DNA of 64,000 nt from Neurospora intermedia (taxonomy: Eukaryota > Ascomycota > Sordariomycetes > Sordariales > Sordariaceae), in contig BTPP01000003.1 in NCBI GenBank assembly GCA_037102815.1, positions 496,001 through 560,000 on the forward strand, written 5' to 3'. Within the stretch, counting starts at the first letter, position 1. Every line of letters begins with the position of its first letter. Positions 25,501 through 36,430 of the stretch are shown piece by piece. The translations under genes and the position numbers were made by a program. Under the pieces are notes generated by a model that had not been told where the DNA came from, ran no database searches, and saw only the letters and a list, made by a program, of their open reading frames with translations.

Positions 25501-26867
25501 AGTTGTGGTAGTATTCGGGCGGGTATGTAGTCAGTGCCTGCTCTCGAGCGTTGCGCAAAGTCGTGGAATGGTCGTGGTCGTGCTGAAAAGCGTCCAGAGG
25601 TTGAAAAAAAATCAGAAAAAAGAAAGAAAAAATGGCACCGACGAGCACAGGGATCGATACTATCACAATACTCAAGGTAGTGTTGATCAGTTAATGGCGC
25701 AGTCGGAAGCGGTGGCGCGATGGTAATCAGTGGTTGGTAGTATTTGTCGGACAGATGCAGTGACTTATCATTTATGTGATGAGAAGGAGAATCCCCCAAC
25801 TTTTTTTTTTATCACTTCCTGATTATCAAACGAATGGAAGGCACATCTACGGGCAGAAAAGGAGGGGTCGCTTAGGTAGGTTCTCTTGGAATATCGTCAT
25901 GGTCATGGACCAATTCCAACCACCCGCTGGGATGTCCCGTCCTGCGCTAGTCCCCTTGGTTGGTCCCCTGAAGCGGACAAATGCGGGGATCACATCAGTG
26001 GGTGCACCGTGCAACGCCAGGGCCTGCCTCGTTGGAGGGGGCGGACTGGGAAGGGTTGGTCGTACAGGGGTCCTGTTAGACTCTTAACGGGAAGGGCATC
26101 ATCCCGAGGCCGTCCACCATCACCCGCATCATCATCAATCAAGATCCGACTGACCTCAACCGACGTTTACCATCCTCGATATCGACGGCGCTCACCGTCA
26201 TTACCGCTTCGATTCCATGTCTGTGGATCACATCGGTCAACCTTCGAGAGAGATTCTCCACTACTGAGCCCCATCATCTCGAAGAGTGAAGGCTTCAAAA
26301 AGCCTCGGAAGGCCTGGAACCGCTCTTTCGAACAAATTACATTCTTTGCTGCCTCACCGGTTCATACAGTACATCATCGAGGCATTTCGGGTGAATCACA
26401 GAGCGCCAACGTCGGATTGTCTGGAACTTCTGTCGACTCGAGTGCGCCACCCAACCTGGCCAACAATCTCCGATTCGAAAGGAGGTTGTGGAGGTGTATG
26501 TGCAGAACACCTTGCAGGAGACTGGAGAGTAATCGACAAGTGGCAGCTGAACACGAGATTATGCAATGGAAACGAGCTGCGGAAAATCCTGCAGTTTGCT
26601 CGGGTGAGACAAGTGCCATTGTCTCATAAGTTTCCCCCAATGGTTTCTCGCTGTCTCGTGTCCACCTCAAGGGCCCGGTTAGAACAACTTCGTGCAATAG
26701 CTTCACTTTCGAGCTGTCGTCACGGTAGCACCTACATCAGAGGTTCACGATTTGGGGTCACTGCTGCAAGGTCTCTGATCGTTCCCCTGACATTCAAGCC
26801 ATGCACATTTTCCGTCGTTGGTGGCAGCGGCCGCACTGCGAAATGCATTCACATCCCGACGGCGCTG
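25501..26867. other. shared upstream region of sds22 (-) and the hydrolase gene (+)
   Basis: A divergent promoter region of 1.4 kb. It contains a 247-codon open frame without an ATG start (25886-26629) and, in a second frame, an upstream extension of the hydrolase frame that includes an ATG at 26640. I read most of it as promoters and 5' UTR. Confidence 0.5.
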
Positions 26868-27948
26868 ATGCCGCCAGTCGTGTTCGTGGGGCTTCTGGTT
26901 GCTTTATACGTGTGGAAGTGCATGATGCTAGTTGTGTTCCAGAACAAGATCATATATATGCCCGGGTTCCCTCCTAACTCACGATGGGAGCTCATCGACA
27001 ACTACGCGGACCACTGCGGTGGAATTAGGTGGACGAATGAGAGGACTCAAGCGGCAGACGGGACAGACCTGGCAATGGCCGTTACAACCGTCCCGATGCA
27101 AAAGGGAAAGTTCCCTACAGATAAGAAGGATGCGAGGGCCCATGTATATGTTCTCTACTTTCAAGGTTTGTATCCTCATATCAACGTGTCGTTCCGGGAC
27201 TCGCAGCTGATATGGGCACCTAGGAAACGCCGCTTCGATACCGCCACGATTGCCGGATCTGTCATGGGTGCTTCGAAACGTCAGTGACAGCCACAACCCG
27301 GACCTGGCGCCTCTACAGATGACTTTTGTTTGCCTGAGTTACAGAGGTTATTGGACATCCCGGGGCCGGCCCTCGGAAGCTGGTCTCAGGCGAGATGCTG
27401 AAGCCGGTGCGCGCTGGATTTCCGAATATCATAAACAATTGTATGGGCCAGACAGGGACGCTCCTGTACCCATTCTTCTGCTCTGGGGACAGAGCATCGG
27501 TTGCGGTGTGGCCACCAACCTTGCTGCGACAGGCAAGATGCCACAGAATTTGCCAGTCCGAGGCTTGCTCCTCGAGACCCCGTTCTTGTCGGTCAGGACC
27601 ATGTTGGAGACGCTCTACCCTCAAAAGTGGCTCCCATACAAACACCTTTGGCCGTTCTTGCGCAATCATTTGGATAGTTGGACAAATATGGAAACCATTG
27701 CCAAGGCGGCGAGGGAAAAGGGAAGTCCGCCGCCAAGTATGTACATCCTTGAGGCCGAAAGAGACGAGCTAGTTCCCCCAGAACATGCTGAGCGTCTGCT
27801 CGAAAAATGCCAGGACCTAGGCTTGCCAGTTGAACGGGTCAAGTCTCCGGCGGCGTTTCACAGCGATGCCATCATGAGAGTCGAAGGCAAGAGACTAGCT
27901 GCCCTTGGCATTGTGCGACTGACCCAAAAAGCACTGGATGTCGGCTGA
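26868..27948 (+). CDS. alpha/beta hydrolase, membrane-anchored (BEM46/ABHD12-like)
   Basis: Serine hydrolase of unknown substrate. Exons 26868-27165 and 27224-27948 (340 aa from this ATG; intron 58 bp). The N-terminus is a membrane anchor (MPPVVFVGLLVALYVWKCMM) followed by the family phrase VFQNKIIYMPGFPPNSR. The catalytic residues are visible: nucleophile Ser in LLWGQSIGCG, acid Asp in EAERDELVPPEH and His in SPAAFHSDAIM. The strand VYVLYFQGNAASIPPRL and the motif CLSYRGYWTSRGRPSE support the BEM46-like class. An in-frame ATG at 26640 would add 76 residues, rich in Arg and Ser, before the anchor. I chose 26868 because the anchor usually begins the protein in this family, but the longer form cannot be excluded. 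Confidence 0.88.
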
Positions 27949-29391
27949 GACTGCAGGCATCAACCGCATAGCGGCAGACATCCAAACACCGGCTGGCGAA
28001 CGTGGGCCGCACAATTGCTCGTTCATGGCTGCGGAACTCACCATGGACAAGTGTGGTAACGGCCGAGCCAGATGGGAGAGAGTGAACACTGCGAGGGAAG
28101 ATGGCAAACGCAGACGCCGGCCGTTTTCACTGTGAGGTGCCGTGCAGGCGAAGCAACTTGGGACCAATGTCGTCCTTTGCATCACATCACGGAGGCGCAG
28201 AGACTCTGATGCTGGCGTGGTACAAAGCTATTGCGTACCCTAGGACATGGCGGGGTAATCGCAAGAGGAATTGAGGTTTTCATCTCGGGGCTTTCGAGTG
28301 GGCAAAATCTTATGACGAGTCGGATTGTCAGCGAGAGAGATGCGTATTGGGCTTCCCACGTGGAAACATGAGCTTGAACGAGCCGATGCGTAGCTAAAGC
28401 TGACGGCGAGTTTCAAGTAGATACCTAATGATCTTGGTTCACCACCAGGCACCAGCTCATGCCAAGCCAAATGATGCGGCAAAATGGCAATAGCAGCCAG
28501 CCTTGTGAGCTGCTGAATCGTCATATGGCCGGGCCCCAGGCTCACCGAAAGACGGGAGTGAAGGAAACACCACAATCTTGGAAGGGAAGCTACGGGCCAC
28601 ATTGTGTCGGGCGTAAAACTCGCTCCACGCCAATCAACGATTCATTCCAATGTTCGTTCCGCTTAATCGCCGTTTGTATCATAATGTGGATGCCACCATC
28701 CCACTCATTCCACACCCCCACCCGCCACCACCCCCGGCCGGCTCTCCTCGCCCTTGCATTTCCTCCATGATCCGTCGATCCTATTCCGGGCCATCGTACA
28801 CCGTGAAAAGGCAAGAGAAGGGAGGCCGGCCGATGTCGACCCCCATGTCAGTGGCCTCGAAATGGACTAGCGCGCCATCAGGTGACCTCGTGCGAATATC
28901 CCGTTTTCCACCTCGAACACTTAACGCGCCAAATCACGTTTGATGGTGTGAAAGATACTGCAGGTTGTGCCAGCCAAGGTTACCACTCTATATACCTACC
29001 CATCAAGGTTCAACGTACCCCTCAGGACTGGCTGGAGCCTAGTGCACAAATGGAAACGACTAGGCCTCCATTCTTGCACAGCGCGTCCATATAAGAATGC
29101 ATCGCCCATCGAGAATTGACGAGGCTCTTCATCCGTTTTGTGCGCAGATCTCTGGGCTTCAAGGCACTCGGCACACGTGATATACGCCAGATATCACCAC
29201 CAAACTGATAAGAAAGTTGTTGTCGATTCTCTGTCGCCATTGACCACCCAAGCTCCCATTCGTGTGTTCCTCGCCGACACATACCACCTGATATCTTTGT
29301 TGTATCGATGCAAGCGATTGCTTGATTGCCATCTTCTGCCTCGAAGTGCATTATAGAAAGCAGACAAAGTGGTCAATCACAATCCTTACAA
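27949..29391. other. intergenic between hydrolase and BTB genes
   Basis: 3' UTR of the hydrolase, then promoter and leader of the BTB gene. No supported gene. Confidence 0.6.
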
Positions 29392-30548
29392 ATGTCGTCT
29401 CGGTGCCTCGATATCCCCCACAGCAAGAGTGGTTCTAAACCACCGAAGCTAGTCAGGTCAAATTCATCCTTATCCTTCGCTAAAGAAGCTGGAATTTCCA
29501 AGCGTCGCCATGATCTCCGTCATCGCCGCCCTAATGGGGCGGCCGTTCCCGGAACAGTGGCTCGTGCGGAGTACGTTTTCAACCCGAACCAATCTCACTT
29601 CAAACCTCCTTCTGATCAATCTGCTTCTAGTAGCAATCTGAATCCCATCTCACCCATCGTCACCCTCATAATCGGCCAAGAGTCCCGCATCTTCGCCGCC
29701 CACGAAAACGTGCTATCCGCTTCGCCCTTCTTCAAGAACGTCCTCGACACTCAATTCTCCGAAGGGGAAACCAAGCGAATCTTGCTCCCTAGTGAGGAAC
29801 CCGAGATCTTCTCCTCAGTTCTCGAATACCTCTACAAAGGCGACTACCACCCCCGCCTCGTTCACGATAAGAGACGGGACACGTGGAAACTGGAGGAGTC
29901 AGCGGCAGCAGGGAGAAACGGGAACGGCGGTCGGGAGGCTCCAACCATTTATCATCATTCAGTTGATGGTGAAGTGCTCAAGGACACAGTGATTTACTGC
30001 GCGGGCGAGAAATATGGACTGGAAGAGTTGAAGAGAATTGCTCTAAGGAAGCAAGGTCTTCGTGAGTACAGCCTAGTTCATTTCATCAGCCAACTAATGT
30101 CTTCCTCCTCCTCGTGTCATCGTGTTCAACCATCTGAGCTGAGCTGACCCAATTATGCATACACATGTAGAATGTGGAAGAGTGGCCAGCACAATCTTGA
30201 CCTCTGCCAGATACGCCTACGCCAACACCCCCGACACCGACTCCAAGCTTCGCGCTCACTATCTAGCGCTGATCATCCGCGGCCGCAACACGTTCAAGCG
30301 CAGCGGAACTATGCAGCTGGAGATGTTTCACGGTGGCAGTGATCTCTTCTTTGACTTGTTTGTGGCACTGTGTAATCATGTTGATGATATTTCGGTTGCT
30401 TCGTAAGTCTAGTCTCTTCTTTTAAAGTCCCCTCTGTCTTCGCAGCCAGGTTCATCATGTGCAGAATACGTAGTTTCTAACTACCAACAGAAGCACCCAA
30501 CAAAACACTCAGCAAAGCACCTGCAACGAGAACGGCTCCCAGTCGTAG
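29392..30548 (+). CDS. BTB/POZ domain protein
   Basis: Exons 29392-30061, 30171-30402 and 30491-30548 (319 aa; introns 109 and 88 bp). The BTB fold starts at about residue 85: PIVTLIIGQESRIFAAHENV, then LSASPFFKNVLDTQFSEGET, LPSEEPEIFSSVLEYLYKGD and the later VIYCAGEKYGLEELKRIALR. BTB domains pair with one another and often carry substrates to cullin-3; no second domain (Kelch, MATH) is present. A basic Ser-rich N-terminus of about 80 residues precedes the domain. The last exon adds a short Ser/Gln/Thr/Asn-rich tail (STQQNTQQSTCNENGSQS). Its intron has a CTAAC branch site, but the donor GTAAGT follows TC, so an unspliced message stops at once (TCG TAA). The function is not predictable beyond the domain. 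Confidence 0.88.
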
Positions 30549-31666
30549 TTCTTTAACCTTTCTCTCTCAAGTTCCTGTTTCCACACATCTTGTGAAGGTG
30601 TGTGATTTCAAGACGGATGGTTCTTTTTCTCCAAGATACATTTGGCCAATTCTCTACTCGTACATGATATCACTCGGTGCTTTCTATCACATGGTGTTGG
30701 GGAAGGTTTGTTTACGGCGATATCACTAAACTTGAAGTTCCGATTTTTCCGGCTTGGAGCCAGTACGAAACATATTACGGCAGATGAACAAGAGTAAAAT
30801 ATGTGAACAAAGCATGACGGGCTTTGTGGTATTTGTGGTATCTGAACTCAAGAAACCCCGAAGACCGAACAAGAATGGGAACAGAACATGTGTATGTGTG
30901 TGATTGCGAGGCTTGAGTTCTAGTCTATACGCTCGTTGAGCAAAGGCTATACTACCAGCACTTTCAACGGGTCGGGCCCTTATAGCCGGATATGGGCAGA
31001 ATTGAAAATTCGCGTCAGTGTAGCGACCATTTCAAACACTAAAATTGAACAGAGACGGGAAATTCACTTCTTTGACTTCTTTGATACCCTCCGATTAACT
31101 GGTTGCAATGTGAAAAGTGCGGTCTGGATTGTTTGATATTTAGGTTGATTGATCGAAGAAAGTTGCCATTCGCGAACACTGCCCAGATATCGCATGCTGC
31201 AGCCATGGTTGTGATGCAAGCTAGTCCCAGACCTCCTGGCTGCCAACCTGATTAGATCAAAGCCGTTCCTTTGTTCCTGCGTTACCGTGAAGTTCTTGAC
31301 AAACGTGACCGTAAACAGCACGCCAAAAGCAGGCGGTCGGCTATGTTTCATTGTGAAATCGTCGTCCTTGGAACGCAAATGAAGTATGTACAGACGTCTG
31401 ACGGCGTCTGTGCGAAGGACTTTCTTAGTCGCCAGGCCACCAACAGAGCAGAGCGGTACTCACATGGTAGTAGCGTAGCCTTGGAAGATGGGTACAACAC
31501 GATTACCTCTCTCCCGGCAAGGATTTTGGTTGGATTAGACCCGACTTCCAGAAGCGGACTTCCAAGTAAGCTCCCAGTCAATTTCCGTCCACTCGATGTA
31601 CCGCTACTGCTGCCATTGGTGAACTGCGGCAAGCCAGCAATCATCACCCGGTCACAGTTTGGAACA
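30549..31666. other. intergenic between convergent BTB and CSN12 genes
   Basis: Facing 3' ends. Open frames on both strands at 31271-31705 overlap the last CSN12 exon and are shadows. Nothing else seen. Confidence 0.6.
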
Positions 31667-33245
31667 CTATACCCCAGTTCCGGGGAAGGCACCGCTCTTG
31701 CTTAGCACCACAAAGCCTCGCTCGCGTGCTATGTAGCCTTTCATGAGGTTCTAAATTCCGAATTGGTTAGTGACTAACTGAAACAAGGGGGATACCGTAT
31801 TCTTTCTTGGGTACTTCATGCAGTTTCCCAGGAGTTGTTCACTTACCTTGTAGATCATGTTTGCCATCAAGCACTCAATCTCATCCGTCTCAAGCATCTG
31901 CTTGCTCCCCAAACTTATAGCAGCAGCAAATTCGGCGACGGGGATGCGAGTGCGCCGCACCCGCGGACCACCCTCCACTTTGGACTCCTCGAATCCGCCA
32001 GCAATGAAGACTTTACGCAAGAGGTTGCGCAGTGCAATGTCGCGTCCTCGCTCCAACGTCAGGTAGATGCGTCGCTTGACGAACTCGTCTTCGCCTTGCT
32101 GGAGAGCCAGGTCAAATGCGTGCAGCTCGCCCTTCTTGATGCAGTTGGACAGCGGCAGGAAAAGCTTCTGGAGTCGAGGATACGGCTCGAGGAGCTTTTG
32201 GCTTGGGAGAGTGTGTGTCGTGAGGAGGTGGCAGGGGACGAGGTATGTGAGGATAAGCCTAGTAACGCCGGGAGTCAGTTTACTTGTTCAGGTTTGCAAC
32301 GGAAGAGACCGACTGATGACGCACTCTTTGTTCTTCATGGCATCCTTGTGGCAGAGAGACCACGCCTGTGTCAAGTGCTCCTCAGCCTGAAAATAGTTCT
32401 CCTCCAAGAAGCACAGAACTCCCTCGTAATATTTGAACGTCACTTGCTGTGACTTGGGGAAGGCGGAAAGGGGCGGCATGTCACCTCGATAAGCCGACAA
32501 TGTCTTGAGGATGTTTTTGGATAAACTGGCCGAATTCAGCTTGAAGTATGTCTTGAACAGAAGGTTGATGATGTAATAAATACCCCATTTTCGTGACTCC
32601 TCCAAGGGTGCCCTGCAACATGGTTAATGATGTTCATCCTGGAGCAGGCATATGGTGAGAGAAGTAATACCTGTCATTGAGACAAAGCGTGAAGATCCTG
32701 TTAAGCTGGCGTGCGCAATCCTCCAGTTTCTGATTTTGTTCAGATTCGGGGTCAAAGTCATCCTGGAAGATCTGGCCCGATGTGTCCCCGGCGGCTACGT
32801 TGTTGTTGCGTTCCTCATCAGCCTTCAAAGCAAAGAAGCGCAGATTCTTGGCCACGACATATAGACACGGAATTGACCATGCTTCGAACCCCTGGCCGAT
32901 GTAGCCTCTGTATAACGCAGAGAGTAGTTCCTTCCACGCATCGTACACTTTTGTCCATGATGACTGTGGCGCCTGGTTTAAAGCGGGGAGAAGCTCGCCG
33001 ATGGCCTTCCAGTAGGCAAGGTATACATCACTCCAGCCTTGCACTTCGTCCTTGGGCAGTTTCTCGAAGTCTGACGTGCTATTCTGAATACCGCGCTTTA
33101 TGACATTTTGGGCATCATGGTGACCGCAACTTTTCCAGATGGCCTGAAGTTGCTGCTGTGGGAGATCAGGCGATAGTGTCTGCGCAAGCTGATATCCGTC
33201 ACGGCTTGTCTGCGCATTTGAGAAAGTTCGAATGAGTGAATCCAT
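31667..33245 (-). CDS. csn12: CSN12 / PCI-domain protein (Thp3-Csn12 complex or COP9-associated)
   Basis: PCI-domain protein of the CSN12 family (human PCID2-related). In yeast it works with Thp3 and Sem1 in mRNA processing and also binds the COP9 signalosome. Exons 33245-32671, 32612-32325, 32258-31847 and 31750-31667 (452 aa; introns 58, 66 and 96 bp). Helical-repeat segments include [40 protein letters not shown] and [20 protein letters not shown]. The typical family phrase [20 protein letters not shown] follows. The PCI winged helix runs RKVFIAG...[12 protein letters not shown] to [20 protein letters not shown]. The short final exon ends [16 protein letters not shown]. The ATG at 33245 is in good context (A at -3, G at +4), but another ATG lies 26 bp upstream in a different frame and overlaps it. 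A CAA repeat is in the leader. Confidence 0.93.
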
Positions 33246-34021
33246 GTTTGTATCTTGATTGATATCACCATGAGCCACACAATGGCAGCTAGCTGTTGTT
33301 GTTGTTGTTGTTGTTGTGGTGTGGGATCTGGGCGCAAGGCGGTTGTGGCCTAGACGGGCTACGTAGCTTTGGAGCTTCTGGCGCCCTGATTTGCTGAGGA
33401 CAGGACCGTTCCTCCTTGGTGGACAGAAAGATCAAACTGAAGGTTGATATGGGTGTCCAACTGAAAGCAATGTAACTGAAAATATGGTGATTAGGTAGGT
33501 ATGTAATTCTGAAATCAGCCGTTGCTTGAAACGAGAGTGACCACTTGGAAGGTGAAAGTCGATGGAAGCTTGCAGCTTAAAAAAGATGGGAGTCTGGAAT
33601 GTGATTGGTCTTTGAGCTCACTGCATCGTTGCACTTTCGTCGCTGGTCGTTCCGAGCATTCGACGGGGGATGCTCCTTGGCTCCCTGGCAGTCGCGGTTC
33701 ACTGTTCAGTTGCCTGGCCAGGCGTACCTTCCGCCCCACATGTGTACCTTCACAAGGAGCTGAGTGAATGCTGCAAGGAGGGAATCGCTTGGCGCACCGC
33801 CACGTTGTGGCTAAAAGCTGTGTGGCCCAGAAATTTTTGGCCCGAGCACGATGAGCCCTAACAAGCACACCCGGATTTTTTTCCTCGCGTGCCCGCTAAT
33901 TCGAGACATCCTTCAGCTCAACAGAACGAAATTCTCGCGGTACCTAGCGACGAATAATCACAGTAAGTCTTTGCTCCCTGGCATTCTCACGGCTATCGAA
34001 GCATCGCTAATTTTTGAGAAG
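33246..34021. promoter_or_regulatory. divergent promoter of csn12 (-) and eL20 (+)
   Basis: 776 bp between two start codons facing apart. A (TTG)n repeat at 33294-33317 reads (CAA)n in the CSN12 leader. Close to the eL20 ATG there is a possible 5' UTR intron: donor GTAAGT at 33963, branch GCTAAT near 34006, and an AG at 34018 or 34021. That would leave the eL20 start codon in a very small exon. Confidence 0.5.
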
Positions 34022-35084
34022 ATGGGTAAGCGATTGCTTCTTTTTCTTTGGTCGTCCCGACCCGCGCAGAGGTGTGAATATTGCGACAGCAACGTGACAA
34101 CATCGAACAACAATCCGATCGCGAAACCGGCTGGCCGACGAGATGCGACTTTCAATAAACAACGATAGACTGGTGGATTTGTCGCTTGGGGCTCCTTCTG
34201 GGACTGCGCAGACACGTTCAATGACGACAGGAAACGGATCTTCGTGGGGAATTGGCTGTTTTGACCGACAAAGGCTGGACGACTGAGTTCGATTGCAACT
34301 GGGCGATTTCTACAACACGATAACAACCGAGCGAAACCGATGTTCAACAGAGCCAAGCCGATATCAACCGTCATTTCTGGGACTACGTGGGGATCGTGAC
34401 GATGGTGATATTGAAGCAGCAGCTAACGTCATGCTTCAGGTCGTCTCCAGGAGTACCAGGTCATTGGGCGCCACTTGCCCACCGAGTCCAACCCGACTCC
34501 TGCCCTCTACCGCATGCGCATCTTCGCGCCCAATGCGGTCGTTGCTAAGTCCCGCTTCTGGTACTTCCTTCGCGGTCTCCGCAAGGTCAAGAAGGCCACT
34601 GGCGAGATCGTCACCTGCAACGTGGTATGTAGCAGCGTCTAATCAGCATGGATATCTCTGGGGCAACAAACTAATGAACCTGTTATCAGATCACCGAGAA
34701 GCACCCCCTCAAGGTCAAGAACTTCGGTGTTTGGATCCGCTACGACTCCCGCTCTGGCACCCACAACATGTACAAGGAGTACCGTGAGCTCTCTCGCACC
34801 GCCGCTGTCGAGGCTCTCTACTCCGACATGGCTGCTCGCCACCGTGCCCGCTTCAGGTCCATCCACGTACGTTGCACCCACCACACCTGTTTCCAGGCCC
34901 CTAGTATGCTAACCCTCCATTACAGATCCTCAAGGTCGTTGAGCTCGAGAAGACCGAGGACATCAAGCGCCCCTACATCAAGCAGCTTGTTACCAAGAAG
35001 CTCTCCTTCCCTCTTCCCCACCGCGTCCCCAAGATCTCCAACAAGAAGATCTTCAGCGCCAAGCGCCCTGCTACCTTTGCTTAA
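34022..35084 (+). CDS. rpl20: 60S ribosomal protein eL20 (L20/L18a)
   Basis: Large-subunit ribosomal protein. Exons 34022-34025, 34440-34624, 34690-34866 and 34926-35084 (174 aa, the family's normal length). The sequence begins [20 protein letters not shown] and contains [40 protein letters not shown] and the C-terminal [13 protein letters not shown]. Codons are strongly C-ending, as expected for a very highly expressed gene. The first coding exon is only ATGG; GTAAGC follows at once and a 414 bp intron ends at TGCTTCAG with a GCTAAC branch site. A long intron directly after the start codon is common for fungal ribosomal-protein genes. The two other introns are 65 and 59 bp. A second ATG-GTGATA close to the acceptor would give a 35-base intron, too short to splice. 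Confidence 0.97.
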
Positions 35085-35713
35085 GCGTTTATTATCGTGG
35101 CTGGGATTGGGAGGTTCAGGTTTTCATCACGGGAAATGGGATATCCTGCATTGCTCCCTAGAACGAGCATGAATGAATAAATGGTCAAGCATGTGGTTGG
35201 TTTTCGTTCTGCAAGTCGATCCTGCATCCACCCTAGACTGCGTGCTCCAGCAATGCCATTGCTCGTCTCTGTGATGGGGGAAAGGAGATGAATGCCTCAG
35301 CTGCTACGCGAACGCTGGGTAAGATCCATTATGGAAGGCGGCTCTTCTCCATGTCTTGAGCGATCCAACACTTCACTTCCAGGAGCTGGCCATCTCGCTA
35401 GCGCGGTTCAGCCCTTGGCATCGGGGACCGCTGCAGCTACTTTGAACGTGACCAAGAGCTCACTAAAAGATTTATATCTGTCAGGCGGTGTGACTCACAC
35501 GCCAAAGGCTAAAGCTATAAGGCAGTGGATGTGTGGGTGGATATATAATACCAAACTTAACTCTCTTCCCAGGAGAAATTTGAACTTCACTTCCCAGATC
35601 TTTTTCTTACTCCGGGCTCGTTCTGTGTGTTGATCATACGTACCTGCTTACCTATTCATGTACCATCTGTTACCGCCAAATCATATTACATCGTACACCT
35701 TTCATCAAACACC
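35085..35713. other. intergenic
   Basis: eL20 3' UTR and the GNAT promoter. The GNAT frame is open upstream to 35627, but the first in-frame ATG is 35714. Confidence 0.65.
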
Positions 35714-36430
35714 ATGGCAGAGACAGCACCGGTTCCTGACTCCTTCATAACCGTCAGGTCAACACTCCCTCGCCTCCCTCTCCCGCTCATCTCGGAGCGT
35801 CCGTTGGTCAAAACAGAGAGGCTGCTCATCCGACCCCTGGCTGCGTCCGATCTAGAGGCCCTGCACGAGCTGCGCACCCAACCGGAAGTCATGTTTTGGA
35901 CCTCCGCCGGCAAGCCTGACAGCAGTCTAGACGAGGCCAAGGCCAAGCTGGACTACTTCCTCTCACCAGAAGGAAACAACAAATCATTCAACTTCGCCAT
36001 CTGCTTCAAGGAGGACCCGAGCAAGCTGATCGGCATCGGCGGCTGTCACAGCTGGAGCTCAAGCCTGGGATGGCCCGAGCTAGGCTACATGTTCAGGAAA
36101 GAGGTGTGGGGGCAGGGCATCGCGACTGAGTTCTTGAAGGCTTGGTTGCCGCTATGGAAGGCCTTGCCCAGGGAGGTGACGGAGGTGAAGTGTGACGAGA
36201 GGACGTTGAGGGGCGAAAATAGGGTTTATGAGAGTTCAGAAGAGATGGTAGAAGAACGACTGATGGCGTTGACGACGGATGCAAATGGGAAGAGCCAGAA
36301 TATCCTGAAGAAATGTGGGTTTGAACACGTTCTCACTTGGAAGGCGAGGGAACCGAGGCCTAGTGAGGATGGAACGGAAATGCTTCTGGTTGATATGCCT
36401 TCTTTCAGGTACTTTCCTGGGAGGAAATGA
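35714..36430 (+). CDS. GNAT-family N-acetyltransferase (RimJ/RimL-like)
   Basis: Intronless, 238 aa. Acetyltransf_3-type GNAT fold: the opening strand TERLLIRPLAASDLEALHEL (about residues 35-54), then NFAICFKEDPSKLIGIGGCH and the acetyl-CoA loop region LGYMFRKEVWGQGIATEFLK, where the WGQGIA segment fits the R/Q-x-x-G-x-G/A signature. It ends with SQNILKKCGFEHVLTW, the usual N-x-x-S/I-x-x-x-x-x-K-x-G-F helix. An insert of about 40 residues (SEEMVEERLMALTTDANGKS and before) sits between the CoA loop and that helix. Related fungal proteins acetylate small molecules or protein N-termini; the substrate is not predictable. Confidence 0.88.
   Translation: MAETAPVPDSFITVRSTLPRLPLPLISERPLVKTERLLIRPLAASDLEALHELRTQPEVMFWTSAGKPDSSLDEAKAKLDYFLSPEGNNKSFNFAICFKEDPSKLIGIGGCHSWSSSLGWPELGYMFRKEVWGQGIATEFLKAWLPLWKALPREVTEVKCDERTLRGENRVYESSEEMVEERLMALTTDANGKSQNILKKCGFEHVLTWKAREPRPSEDGTEMLLVDMPSFRYFPGRK

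Noticed and set aside
25886-26629. 247-codon + strand frame upstream of the hydrolase
   Set aside because: No ATG start, no recognisable domain, lies in the shared promoter of two genes.
34026-34439. C/D snoRNA inside the long eL20 intron
   Set aside because: A box-C-like ATGACGA and a CTGA lie about 75 bases apart, but the flanks do not form a terminal stem.
34404-34439. ATG-GTGATA as the first exon of eL20
   Set aside because: The intron would be 35 bp, below the fungal minimum; the ATGG at 34022 gives the same protein with good signals.
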